NCBI GenBank assembly: GCA_028716385.1
Contig: JAQUPX010000003.1
Span: 310,001-374,000 of the forward strand
Reading direction: 5' to 3'
Length of the DNA stretch: 64,000 nucleotides
From: a bacterium
Lineage (GTDB): Bacteria > Hydrothermota > UBA3073 > JACQXS01 > JAQTXJ01
Shown: positions 16,743 through 25,758 of the stretch, one piece after another
Position numbering within the stretch: the first letter of the stretch is position 1
How the letters are laid out: each line of letters starts with the position of its first letter
Program-made: the position numbers and the translations under genes
Notes under the pieces: model-generated
Database searches by the model: none
What the model was told of the DNA's origin: nothing
What the model saw: only the letters and a program-made list of their open reading frames with translations

Positions 16743-19700
16743 ATGAAACCAGATAAAAACAGGCCGGTTGTAATCACTATTCCTACGTGGAATAGAGCTG
16801 ATTTACTAAAGAATTGTATTGAAAGTATTTTTGAGAATACCAAAACTCCTTATTATAGAATATGCGTATTTGACCAGGCGAGCACTGATGGGACTAAAGA
16901 ATATTTGGAAAGTTTAGGAAATAAAGTTGATGTAATTAATAGTCCTGAGAATATAGGTTTTGTTCTATCTATGAATCAGGTTATGAGAACTTATGCGAAG
17001 AATGACATATTGTTATTGAATAATGATACGTTAGTTCATAACGGGTGGCTTGAAGGATTGATTGAATGCGCTTATAGTTCCGAAGATATTGGTATTGTAG
17101 CTCCTAAGTTTATTTATCCTACCGGCGTTATAAATGAGGCGGGAGGAGGAAATATTTTTAGATATGGGGCAACACGAAATATCGGCAGAGGAGATAATCC
17201 TGATAAACCAAAATATAATCATCAGAGAGAGATTGATTATTCTTCGGGCGCTTGTATGTACATTAAACGAAGCACTTTAGACAAAACGGGTGAATTTGAC
17301 GAGTTATTTTGCCCCTGTTATTTCGAGGATGTTGATTTATGTTTTAGAAGCAGAGAAGCGGGACTTAGGGTAATGTATCAACCTAAAAGCCTGGTTACTC
17401 ATATAGAAGGTGGAACAGCAGGAACGGACGTGAAATCCGGGATGAAAAAACACCAGGAAGTTAACAGGGAAAAGTTTATTACTAAATGGGAAAAAGTTTT
17501 AATCAATTATAAAAGTGCTCTTTATAAAGTTCCATCCGAAAAAGAACAAATATTAATAATCGCCGAATATCCACCCTGGTATGACGCATCATCGGGTGGA
17601 TTGAGATTGTATCAAAAAATAAATATATTAAAGAAATATTATGATGTTGTATTTATAGTGGAAGATTTACTCGGGTATGAAAAGTATGTAGATAAATTGG
17701 AAGAATTAGATGTGGCAGTTTTTCATTGCGATTTAAAGCGGCACGTAAGTGGAATTTATGACCCTCTTTTTCCTGAAGATATTGAAGCATTGCTCACTTT
17801 TAATAAGTTTAAGTTAGTTTTTCTTGAATTTTATAATATTGCCGACAGATGGATAGATTGTATCAGAAAATTTTCTCCACAAAGTGTTACAATACTGGAT
17901 AGTCACGACGTGCATTTTATGAGAGAACTCCGGAAAGCAGAAATTTCAGGAGTGCCAAGCCTTTTTAGAAAGGCGACATATAATAAAATTAAAGAGTTGG
18001 CGACTTATGAAAAAATGGATGTAGTTACAACCGTTTGTGAAACTGATAGGGAAGCACTTTTAAAAGAATCTCCCAATTTGGATATACGAATTTTACCCAA
18101 TACGCATACAATTGCAGAAGATGTTCCCGGCAGGGAAAACAGGAAGGATATTTTGTTTGTAGGAGGTTTTTTGCATACTCCGAATGTAGATGCAGTGTTA
18201 TATTTTTGCAAAGAGATATTTCCGTTAATTAAGAAGAAGTTACCTGATATAAAGTTTTTTATAGTAGGGAATGCGCCTCCTCCTGAGGTTAGAGCGCTTG
18301 AATCCGAAAATATTATCGTAACCGGGTATGTGCCCGATACCAAGATATATCTTGATTCCTGTTGTATTTCGGTTGCGCCTTTAACTTATGGTGCAGGGAT
18401 GAAAGGAAAAGTTACGGAAGCGCTTGCGAACGGTATTCCGGTGGTTGCTACGTCAATTGGAGCCGAAGGGATTGGAATAGAAAATGGCAAGCATGCGTTA
18501 ATTGCAGATACGCCACAGGGTTTTGCTGAGGGGGTAATTAAATTATATGACGATAAAGAAATGTGGAAGAAATTATCCTGTAATGGGAAAGCGCTTATTA
18601 AAGATAATTATAGTGTCGAGATGGTAGAGAAAAGATTAGTTCAGCTTGGAAATACATTGCCTGAAGCGAAAGAAAAGTACCCGGAAAGGTTTAAAGTTTC
18701 TTACGGGTCTTCCCTATTATCTCATTTATTAAATGAACTTACTATAATTTTTATTGTAACGGAGGATAATGAGGTATCAAAAGTTTCCATAGAAAATTTA
18801 TTGATTAACTCGGATGATAAATCATCAGACATACTAATTGCAACAAAAAGCAATAAAATTGCCAGAGAGTTAGAGAGGAATTTTAAGTTTTATATTAAGT
18901 ATGAAAACGAGCAAGAACTGGATGATATTACAAATTATATAGTGCAGAATTCTTCGGGTAAGTATATTGCGATACTGGATAGTAGTGTTGTTGTGGCATC
19001 ACAATGGGATAAACATTTAATAAGTCATTTAGATAGAAAAAAAGATGCGGGGATAGTTATTCCTAAGAGTTTGCCTTTTAAGTATAATTTTATATACGAG
19101 TTTGAAAATGATGTATGGGAAAATTATAAGCAATACAGGAATGAAAAAACCGTAGTTCAAAATATAAATGTCCCCTGTATGCTTATTAAGAAGGAGTTTA
19201 TCCCCGGTGGATGCAAAAATTTACAAGAAATTATATTAGGCATAATAAATAGAGGATATAAAATTATAGAAGCTAAAGATACTGCCGTATGGCATATAAG
19301 ACCTGATTTAACAGATAAGATTAAAGTTGAATTTAAGTATCCCGAGGAAAAACTTTTATCGGTAGTCATTCCTTCTTATAATAACAAGGAAATTTTACTT
19401 AAATGTATTGATTCGTTTGCCAATCAGGAAGGCATTAATCCTGATAATTTGGAGATTATCGTGGTTGACGATGGTTCCACGGATGGGACGATTGATGCCA
19501 TTAAAGGACTAAAAGCGTCATGCGAGTTCAAGTATTATGTACAATCCCATAAAGGTCAATCTGCTGCTACAAATAAGGGAATACGGGAAGCTAAAGGAAA
19601 ATATATTTTGCTTTCGTGTCAGGATGTAATTGCAAAGAAAGATTTAATAAAGCAACATTTAAGTACTCATCAACAAGGGAATGGTAATACCGTGGCATTA

Positions 19701-20840
19701 GGTTATATTCAAAGGCCTTCTGAAATAGAGGAATCGCATTTTATAAACTATATAGAAAATAGGGATATTCAGTTTGCTTATGAGAGTATTGAATCTCCCG
19801 ACAATGTTGAATTTAGATATTTTTATGCCCCGAATGTATCTTTAAGAAGAAAAGCTTTTGAGGAGGCAGGTTTGTTTGATGAAAGTCTAAAATATGGATG
19901 GCAAGATTCGGAATTAGGATTAAGATTAACTCTAAATAAATACAGGATAGTTTATAATGCCGATGCTATTGTTTATCATTATCATAGGCAGGAGTTAAAA
20001 AGTTATATTCAGCGGCAGGTAAAGGTAGGAGAAAGCTTTGGTATTTTATCTTATAAATGTCCGCATACCGATATGTGGAGTCTGGAAGAATCGAAAAGAA
20101 GGTGTTTATGCGATTTTTATAACAGGGAAGAGTTGGTAAAATATACTGAGAATCTTGTATTCGAGCTGGAACAATTATCAAAAAAAGACTTAGAGAAATA
20201 TAAATTCAGCAGGGACCCGCTTTTAGAGACCTGTTATGCTCTTATTTTAAATTATTATTATGCGAAAGGAATTGATGGAGTTATTGGATGGTATGAAGGG
20301 AAAGACTGGATAAAAGCGTTTATTGAGGAAAAAGAGATGAAAGCGGAAAAAATAAACAAAGAAAACGATGCATTAAAATATCTTATTGAAAGTTCTGTTA
20401 GTGCAGGAGAAATAGGTTTTGAAAAGGCTATTGAAAATGTACTTTCTGCGAATAAACTTATACCTAATTCGCCTTTACCTTACTATTTTCTTGGAGAATA
20501 TTATTTAAAACTTGAAAATTATGAAGGTGCGGAAGCTTCTTTTAAGAATGGAATTGAAAGAATAAACGCACCTTATCCGGAAGTAATTATCTTACCTCAA
20601 GAAGAAGAAGCGTATTATTATTTCCAACTTGCTATGGTTTTTATGCGGCAAAAGAACTTTAATAAACCGATTAAGATACTTGAGAAGTTAATATCGGAAG
20701 GAAGGCTTACAGAAGCATTTAAAAAAGTAATTGCATATAAAATTTTAAGCACTTGCTATAGAATAACGGGAGAAAAAGACAAATCGGTTAGATTTGCTCA
20801 GGAGTCCGAGAGATTGAATAGAGAGGTAAAGAAAAGATGA
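16743..20840 (+). CDS. Multi-domain glycosyltransferase (GT2-GT4-GT2) with TPR tail
   Basis: 1365 residues. The first ~250 are a GT2 rhamnosyltransferase-like domain (VVITIPTWNRADLL, LLLNNDTLVHNGW, FDELFCPCYFEDVDLCFRSR). Residues ~275-640 are a GT4 domain (ILIIAEYPPWYDASSGGL, LTYGAGMKGKVTEALANGIP). Residues ~660-850 look like a degenerate GT2 domain. Residues ~865-1150 are a second clear GT2 (LLSVVIPSYNNKEILLKC, EIIVVDDGSTDGT, FDESLKYGWQDSELGLR). The last ~150 residues are TPR-like. Three or four transferases in one chain resemble processive O-antigen or flagellin-glycan enzymes. Its ribosome site (aaaagggg) abuts GxxExxY unit B. Confidence 0.85.
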   Translation: MKPDKNRPVVITIPTWNRADLLKNCIESIFENTKTPYYRICVFDQASTDGTKEYLESLGNKVDVINSPENIGFVLSMNQVMRTYAKNDILLLNNDTLVHNGWLEGLIECAYSSEDIGIVAPKFIYPTGVINEAGGGNIFRYGATRNIGRGDNPDKPKYNHQREIDYSSGACMYIKRSTLDKTGEFDELFCPCYFEDVDLCFRSREAGLRVMYQPKSLVTHIEGGTAGTDVKSGMKKHQEVNREKFITKWEKVLINYKSALYKVPSEKEQILIIAEYPPWYDASSGGLRLYQKINILKKYYDVVFIVEDLLGYEKYVDKLEELDVAVFHCDLKRHVSGIYDPLFPEDIEALLTFNKFKLVFLEFYNIADRWIDCIRKFSPQSVTILDSHDVHFMRELRKAEISGVPSLFRKATYNKIKELATYEKMDVVTTVCETDREALLKESPNLDIRILPNTHTIAEDVPGRENRKDILFVGGFLHTPNVDAVLYFCKEIFPLIKKKLPDIKFFIVGNAPPPEVRALESENIIVTGYVPDTKIYLDSCCISVAPLTYGAGMKGKVTEALANGIPVVATSIGAEGIGIENGKHALIADTPQGFAEGVIKLYDDKEMWKKLSCNGKALIKDNYSVEMVEKRLVQLGNTLPEAKEKYPERFKVSYGSSLLSHLLNELTIIFIVTEDNEVSKVSIENLLINSDDKSSDILIATKSNKIARELERNFKFYIKYENEQELDDITNYIVQNSSGKYIAILDSSVVVASQWDKHLISHLDRKKDAGIVIPKSLPFKYNFIYEFENDVWENYKQYRNEKTVVQNINVPCMLIKKEFIPGGCKNLQEIILGIINRGYKIIEAKDTAVWHIRPDLTDKIKVEFKYPEEKLLSVVIPSYNNKEILLKCIDSFANQEGINPDNLEIIVVDDGSTDGTIDAIKGLKASCEFKYYVQSHKGQSAATNKGIREAKGKYILLSCQDVIAKKDLIKQHLSTHQQGNGNTVALGYIQRPSEIEESHFINYIENRDIQFAYESIESPDNVEFRYFYAPNVSLRRKAFEEAGLFDESLKYGWQDSELGLRLTLNKYRIVYNADAIVYHYHRQELKSYIQRQVKVGESFGILSYKCPHTDMWSLEESKRRCLCDFYNREELVKYTENLVFELEQLSKKDLEKYKFSRDPLLETCYALILNYYYAKGIDGVIGWYEGKDWIKAFIEEKEMKAEKINKENDALKYLIESSVSAGEIGFEKAIENVLSANKLIPNSPLPYYFLGEYYLKLENYEGAEASFKNGIERINAPYPEVIILPQEEEAYYYFQLAMVFMRQKNFNKPIKILEKLISEGRLTEAFKKVIAYKILSTCYRITGEKDKSVRFAQESERLNREVKKR

Positions 20841-21145
20841 GAGCGGGGATTTTAGATTTTGGATTTTAGATTTCGGAATTTGGATTGAAAGAAACGGAAG
20901 AGTCAACAGATTTTAGATTTCGGATTTAGGATTGAAAGAAACGGAAGAATCAACAGAATTTGGAATTAAAGATTAACAGAAGAAATGCGGAAAAAACACA
21001 ATAAGCAATGGGCAGAAAATAGCTTTAATAGGAGAAAATGTCCCTATCTTATATTGCGCATATTGCCGAAAAGGCAGATTGATTATGGAGTTTTTAATTT
21101 GACACGGAATTTGCTATACTATAAAGGATTAGCTATGGAGGCTTT
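20841..21145 (+). repeat. Intergenic region with 47-base tandem repeat
   Basis: Two 47-base units (20863-20909 and 20910-20956) of the form attttagatttcgg...ggattgaaagaaacggaag...tcaacag differ at a few bases. This is the gattttggatt family seen elsewhere in the window. A 14-codon open frame with a good ribosome site (ttaataggagaaa, ATG at 21038, stop at 21082) reads MSLSYIAHIAEKAD. It is too short to call a gene. The promoter-like motif of the next gene begins at 21099. Confidence 0.7.
21099..21120 (+). promoter_or_regulatory. Promoter-like motif (sigma-54-like or extended -10)
   Basis: ttgacacggaatttgctata is nearly the same as the motif before the flagellar gene at 39511. TGACAC and TTGCT stand at the -24/-12 spacing of sigma-54 promoters (GA to GC with 10 bases between), but the invariant GG is GA. 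The end also reads TGCTATACT, an extended -10 for the main sigma factor. Either way a start near 21127 would serve the small gene at 21146. Confidence 0.45.
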
Positions 21146-21307
21146 ATGAATAGAAATAAGAAAAGCAAAAAGAGTAAAGGACATTCAGTAATAAAAGGAT
21201 GCAAAACGGTTCCTAACAAGCCGGTAATTGATTTGTATAAAGCATCTGAAATAGATGAAATAGCAAGAAGTATAGCAATGGTTCTAAGAAGGGAATTTCT
21301 AAAATAG
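21146..21307 (+). CDS. Small basic protein, 53 residues, unknown
   Basis: An ATG with GGAGG 4 bases upstream opens a 53-codon frame. The N-terminus is Lys/Ser-rich (NKKSKKSKGHS) and resembles the start of the TPR protein that follows (TKKSKSSKKK). The C-terminal half is a probable amphipathic helix (DEIARSIAMVLRREF). A promoter-like motif lies directly in front, and the TPR gene starts 55 bases later. I do not recognise a family. The ribosome site, promoter and similar neighbour favour a real gene. Confidence 0.5.
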   Translation: MNRNKKSKKSKGHSVIKGCKTVPNKPVIDLYKASEIDEIARSIAMVLRREFLK

Positions 21308-21362
21308 ATAGCGGAAAGGATTAGACATTTTGTAGATTCCCTAATGAAGTGAAGGAGGTAGA

Positions 21363-21977
21363 ATGGATACGAAAAAGAGCAAATCTTCGAAGAAAAAAAT
21401 ACCGGGCGCAAGTTGCGAGAAACCTGATAAAATAATTGAACAAGCCGTAAAACTTTTAAAAACGGGAAAAATTGATGAGGCAGAAAAAAAATTCAAAGAA
21501 ATAAGTAAGGAATATCCTGACATTGTCCAACCTTATATAGGGCTTGGTAATATATATTCAATAAAAAAGGATTCTAAAAAGGCAATTGAATTTTATCAAA
21601 AAGCGCTTGAAATTGAACCTTTATCAGAGGTGTATAGTAATCTTGGGGCTTTATATTTTATACAGGGCGACAAGCAAAAAGCTGAAAGATCTTTTCATTC
21701 TGCAATTGCTATGGATGGAGATAATGCTTGTGCAAAGAAAAACCTTGCGGATATGTATTTTGAGCTTGGGAAGTATGAACAGGCGATTCCTCTTTATGAG
21801 GCGGGCTTATTAAAACATCCCGAAGCAGAGTCATTAATAGCGCTTGCTAATTGCTATTTTAAGATGGGTAAATACGAATCAGCTAAAGTAGGGTATGAAA
21901 AAGTTTTGGAAGTTGAACCGGATAATAAAACAGCTAAAGAAAACCTTAAAATAGTTAACAAAGAATTGGGAAAATAG
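21363..21977 (+). CDS. Tetratricopeptide repeat protein
   Basis: 204 residues behind a strong ribosome site (gaaggaggtag). After a Lys-rich start, at least four TPR units follow, with consensus positions A-Y-P (AEKKFKEISKEYPDIVQPY, GLGNIYSIKKDSKKAIEFY, NLGALYFIQGDKQKAERSF, LANCYFKMGKYESAKVGY). There is no signal peptide or membrane segment. Such proteins hold complexes together. Here it lies between a polyglycosyltransferase and further glycan genes, and may scaffold them; this is inferred. Confidence 0.85.
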   Translation: MDTKKSKSSKKKIPGASCEKPDKIIEQAVKLLKTGKIDEAEKKFKEISKEYPDIVQPYIGLGNIYSIKKDSKKAIEFYQKALEIEPLSEVYSNLGALYFIQGDKQKAERSFHSAIAMDGDNACAKKNLADMYFELGKYEQAIPLYEAGLLKHPEAESLIALANCYFKMGKYESAKVGYEKVLEVEPDNKTAKENLKIVNKELGK

Positions 21978-22108
21978 AAAAGTGCCACAAAATCACTAAA
22001 ACACTAAATTGCACGAAAAATCACAACTTGCCTAGATTTTTGTTTTGTCAAAAATTATTAAATCTGGGTGTCTTGGCGATTAATATATTTGTTTCAAGTG
22101 TTCTAACT

Positions 22109-22136
22109 CTTACTTACCTAATGTTAGGCAAGTAAG
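22109..22136 (+). repeat. Hairpin-forming inverted repeat
   Basis: cttacttacctaa and ttaggcaagtaag pair over 13 positions with one mismatch and a 2-base loop. It lies in the 218-base gap between the TPR gene and the next glycosyltransferase. No T-run follows, so it is not a standard terminator. The rest of the gap has the cacaaaatcactaaaacacta / gtgtcttggcgatt pair, another dispersed inverted-repeat type. Confidence 0.5.
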
Positions 22137-22195
22137 ATAAACATAAATTTAAGTTTTAATGTAATTTGTTTCCTTATGTTGGATTATTAATGGTT

Positions 22196-23380
22196 ATGAA
22201 ACAAAGCGTATCGTTATGTATGATAGTGAAGAATGAGGAGAGAAATTTATCCAGGTGTCTGGATAGTTTTAAGGATTTAGTGGATGAGATAATAATAGTA
22301 GATACGGGTTCAAGCGATAAGACGGTAGAAGTTGCAAAAAGTTACGGGGCGAAAACATATTATTTCAAATGGTGTGATGATTTTTCGGCGGCAAGAAACG
22401 AGTCGTTAAAATATGCAACAAAAGAATGGATACTTAGTATAGATGCGGATGAATATATAGATTTGGGGAATAAGGATAAAATCAGACAAATTCTTAAAAA
22501 TCCGGTTTGCAATGCTTACAGTATTAATATTAAAAATTTTCTTGCTCCTCATAGCCCTATATTTGCAATTAATAGTTTAACAAGACTTTATAAAAATATT
22601 CCCGGTATTTCTTATAACGGAAAAATACATAACCAGATAGAGCCTTCAATTAAAGAATTAGGTATGGAGATAGGAACTACAAATATTTTTATATACCATA
22701 CGGGATATTTAGCAAAAGACAAAGGAGACAGTGGCAGGCTTAACATACTAAAAGAATGCTATAACAAAACACCAACGGATCCTCTTATTAATTTTTACCT
22801 GGGCGAAAAATATGAATCTATGAGCAGTTACGATAGCGCAATTGAGCATTTTAAGAAAGCGGTTGCCTCAAAGATATCCGCCATTTTCTTGCCAGGGATG
22901 CTTCACATAATTGATATTTATAATAAAAAAGGACTGCCGGAAGAGGCTCTTAAATGGTTTAGAAAGACATTAAAAGTATATCCTGATGATTTTATGTTGC
23001 ATATTATGGCATCCCAATCTTATAATTTGAAAAAAGAATATTTAGAAAGCATTAGAGAATTAAGAAACGGAATGAAAAAGTTAGATAAAGTAAATGCGGG
23101 TTCGTTATTTAATATGGAAGTATCCCCATCCGTAATATATGAAATGACGGGTGGAAATTATGAGTGCCTTGGAATTATTGAAAAAGCTATTTTTTATTAT
23201 AAAAAAGCGATTGAAGTTACTCCGGATTACCTTACTCCATATCTTAAATTAGTTAAATTGTATGAAGAAAAAAGTGAGATTGATAACGCAATCGAATATT
23301 TACAAAAAGCAATAGAAATTGAACCGAGTAGTAGCTTATCGTTGCATCTGGAAAGAGTGATTGCATTAAAAAAGAAATAA
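22196..23380 (+). CDS. GT2 glycosyltransferase with TPR tail
   Basis: About 394 residues from ATG 22196. Upstream options are ATG 22190 and TTG 22166, and none has a clear ribosome site. The GT2 core starts at once: SVSLCMIVKNEERNLSRCL, then EIIIVDTGSSDKT, FKWCDDFSAARNES and the metal-binding WILSIDADEYID. This is the SunS/WsaE-like GT2 subgroup. After ~residue 220, TPR units follow (INFYLGEKYESMSSYDSAIE, PYLKLVKLYEEKSEIDNAIE). The GT2-plus-TPR order is typical of peptide or surface glycosylation enzymes. Confidence 0.85.
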   Translation: MKQSVSLCMIVKNEERNLSRCLDSFKDLVDEIIIVDTGSSDKTVEVAKSYGAKTYYFKWCDDFSAARNESLKYATKEWILSIDADEYIDLGNKDKIRQILKNPVCNAYSINIKNFLAPHSPIFAINSLTRLYKNIPGISYNGKIHNQIEPSIKELGMEIGTTNIFIYHTGYLAKDKGDSGRLNILKECYNKTPTDPLINFYLGEKYESMSSYDSAIEHFKKAVASKISAIFLPGMLHIIDIYNKKGLPEEALKWFRKTLKVYPDDFMLHIMASQSYNLKKEYLESIRELRNGMKKLDKVNAGSLFNMEVSPSVIYEMTGGNYECLGIIEKAIFYYKKAIEVTPDYLTPYLKLVKLYEEKSEIDNAIEYLQKAIEIEPSSSLSLHLERVIALKKK

Positions 23381-23416
23381 CAGTAAAAAAATGTAAGATA
23401 GAATAATTAACTACCT

Positions 23417-25426
23417 ATGAAAGAAAAAACAATTGCGGAAATAAGCAAAATAAAACAGTTAATTCTCGATAAAAGATTAAGTGAAGCTGCAATCAGGATA
23501 GAAGCACTTATTGAACTATATCCGGATGTTGAGGAAATCTATACCCTTGGATGTGAAATAGATACTTTGCTAGGGCGGGGTACGGAAAACGGAGAAGGGC
23601 AAATTGTGCATTCGTATAGTCGTGTAATCGGAAAATCGGGAACAGAAAGTAGCATACCAGAAGATCAGGGCATCAGTGGGCAGGGTACCAGAAAATCAGA
23701 ATATCAGATTACAGAAACAGATAGAAAGAAGGGGCGAGAAATGCCGAAATTGGCGATTATATGCGGGGAAGGGATGGATGGGTTTATAGATGATATAATT
23801 AAAGCAGTATCCAATGAATATAATACGAAGAAATTTGTAATCCGGAATACGAAAGATGTTGAAAAAGAAATACAAATGGCTGTTGATTGGGCGGATATCG
23901 TATGGTTTGAATGGGCGAATGATGTTGCCGTTATAGGAACAAATTATCAGGGGATTATCGGGAAAAAAGTGATTGTAAGATTGCATAGTTATGAAGTTTT
24001 TGCAAACTTTCCACCTCGCATAAACTGGAGTGTGGTAAATACGCTTGTTTTTGTTGCAAACCATATAAAAGAGATACTTAAAAGAAAAATCCCTGATATA
24101 GAAAAGAAAGTAAAAATCGAGGTTATAAATAACGGCGTAGATGTAGAAAAGTTTGTATATAAAACAAGGAAACCGGGATTTAATATTGCTTATGTCGGAT
24201 ACATAAATTATAAGAAAAATCCTGCTATGGCTTTACAGATAATTAAAAAACTGGTTGATATTGATTCACGATATAAATTACATATAGCCGGAGATTTCCA
24301 GGAACCAAGATATAAAGTATATTTTGAACATATGATTGAAGAAATGAAATTAAAGAATAACGTTGTTTTTTATGGGTGGCAAGCCAATATAAGCGAATGG
24401 GTTAAGGATAAAAATTACTTATTGTTAACGAGTGTGCATGAAGGACATCCTTATTGTGTAATGGAAGCTATGGCAAGCGGTATAAAACCGGCAATTCACA
24501 ATTATTATGGCGCAAAAGAGCAATGGCCGGAGGAAATTCTTTTTAACTCTATTGATGAAGCGGTTGAAATTTTCAAAAGCAAAGATTACAATAGCGCTAA
24601 ATATAGAAAACTAATTGAGAGTGAGTGTTCTCTGGAGAAACAAATTGGCAAGATAAAATGTATTTTAGAAGATAGTATATCAGGAGATCAGGAGATCGGT
24701 GGGCAGGGTACCAGAAAATCGGAAAATCAGATTACAGAAACAGATAAGGAGAAAGGTACAGGGGAAAAGGTTCAGGAGTTTTATGATAATTTCCTAAATC
24801 ATTTAATTAAAGATAAAGATACTCCAAACCTAAGACATAAAGAATTTAAATCTTTTATGAAGACGATGGGACTAAAAGGGAAAAGTGTATTAGATTTGGG
24901 GTGTGGGATTGGGATTACTTCAAAATTTATGGCAGAACAAGGTGCATTCGTAACGGCGGTTGATATTTCACCAAAGAATATACAATATGCTAAAGAACAC
25001 TTTTCAGATACAAATGTTAATTATATTGTGCAAGACATTACTACATTAAAACTTAATAAAATATTTAATATGATTATTATCGAGGACGTTTTTGAGCATA
25101 TCCCCAGGGATAGAATCGAAAGCTTATTAGGTGTTATAAAATCCCATTCAAATGAAGGGACTATTATTTATCTAAATATTCCTGACGGCAGGTACCAAAA
25201 ATTTATAAAACAACATTATCCCCGGTTACAACAGATAATTGACGAATCGTATTCTATTGATGAAGTGGTTGCTTTTTTTGCTTCAATTAATATGTCGCCC
25301 TTATTTATGAAAACATACGGGTTAGACGTTCCTTTTCAATATAATCAGTATTTATTTGCAACAGAAGGGACATTGTTTGCAATATACAGGGATTCATTCA
25401 AAAATATGACAGTAAAGAACGGATAA
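23417..25426 (+). CDS. Helical module + GT4 + methyltransferase fusion with repeat-coded linkers
   Basis: 669 residues. Residues 1-50 are the start of the shared helical module (AAIRIEALIELYPDVEEIY). It breaks off into a repeat-derived stretch (GQGTRKSEYQITETD). A GT4 domain follows from PKLAIICGEG (~110) to ~425, with EX7E in EGHPYCVMEAMASG. The repeat peptide then recurs (GQGTRKSENQITETD), followed by a class I methyltransferase (VLDLGCGIGITSKF, IIIEDVFEHIPRD). The two repeat copies are 45/47 identical in DNA and in the same reading phase. Three once-separate genes seem to have been joined through intergenic repeats. Confidence 0.82.
   Translation: MKEKTIAEISKIKQLILDKRLSEAAIRIEALIELYPDVEEIYTLGCEIDTLLGRGTENGEGQIVHSYSRVIGKSGTESSIPEDQGISGQGTRKSEYQITETDRKKGREMPKLAIICGEGMDGFIDDIIKAVSNEYNTKKFVIRNTKDVEKEIQMAVDWADIVWFEWANDVAVIGTNYQGIIGKKVIVRLHSYEVFANFPPRINWSVVNTLVFVANHIKEILKRKIPDIEKKVKIEVINNGVDVEKFVYKTRKPGFNIAYVGYINYKKNPAMALQIIKKLVDIDSRYKLHIAGDFQEPRYKVYFEHMIEEMKLKNNVVFYGWQANISEWVKDKNYLLLTSVHEGHPYCVMEAMASGIKPAIHNYYGAKEQWPEEILFNSIDEAVEIFKSKDYNSAKYRKLIESECSLEKQIGKIKCILEDSISGDQEIGGQGTRKSENQITETDKEKGTGEKVQEFYDNFLNHLIKDKDTPNLRHKEFKSFMKTMGLKGKSVLDLGCGIGITSKFMAEQGAFVTAVDISPKNIQYAKEHFSDTNVNYIVQDITTLKLNKIFNMIIIEDVFEHIPRDRIESLLGVIKSHSNEGTIIYLNIPDGRYQKFIKQHYPRLQQIIDESYSIDEVVAFFASINMSPLFMKTYGLDVPFQYNQYLFATEGTLFAIYRDSFKNMTVKNG
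23676..23722 (+). repeat. 47-base direct repeat bordering the GT4 domain, copy 1
   Basis: It starts gtgggcagggtaccag and ends attacagaaacagat, and differs from copy 2 (24699-24745) at two positions. It is the atcag/acagaaacag type of intergenic repeat, here translated in frame. The copies lie 1023 bases (341 codons) apart. Confidence 0.8.
24699..24745 (+). repeat. 47-base direct repeat bordering the GT4 domain, copy 2
   Basis: This is the partner of 23676-23722. It encodes the linker between the GT4 and methyltransferase domains in the same frame as copy 1. Confidence 0.8.
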
Positions 25427-25698
25427 CAAAACTTAATCCTTCCCAAGCTCAGGATTTGTTGTACCTGATAAAGAAAATTTTCACCGCAGATAACGGAAAA
25501 GATAGTAATTCGTGGTAACATATGGTAACTGATTGTAACACTTCTCCATCTTCCTCCAAAAAGATCGGCGGGCAAGCCCTCCAAAAAGATCGGCGGGCAG
25601 GGATTGAACGCAGATTGCCCCTCCTCCCCCGCCAGAGCGGGGTAAACTCTGGACAGGGTCGCCAAGGCGCAAAGAACGGACAGTAAAAATATTTGGGG
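25427..25698 (+). repeat. Intergenic repeats and palindromes before the lipoprotein gene
   Basis: No gene here. Visible are a 24-base tandem pair at 25553-25602 (cctccaaaaagatcggcggg core), the short inverted pair cccgcc/gagcggg near 25628, gtcgccaaggcgcaaag (a common dispersed motif), and repeated gtaac steps (ggtaacatatggtaactg). GC content is well above the flanking genes. Confidence 0.65.
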
Positions 25699-25726
25699 TT
25701 GACTTTTGTAAGTTCCACGATAAATA
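25699..25726 (+). promoter_or_regulatory. Sigma-70-type promoter, first of three alike
   Basis: TTGACT, a 16-base spacer, then TAAATA, within ggttgacttttg ... ccacgataaatatatc. The same sequence stands before the FG-GAP gene (26717) and, weaker, the PQQ-like gene (30141). It drives the gene at 25759 with a ~30-base leader. Confidence 0.55.
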
Positions 25727-25758
25727 TATCGTTAAATAAGATGGGATTATAGGGTAAA

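Noticed and set aside
21038..21082. 14-codon open frame with a ribosome site (MSLSYIAHIAEKAD)
   Set aside because: Too short to support as a gene; it may be a remnant or leader peptide, so it is recorded only in the intergenic entry.
22166..22195. TTG-started extension of the GT2-TPR protein
   Set aside because: The extra residues precede the conserved first strand of GT2 enzymes, and no ribosome site supports the TTG.
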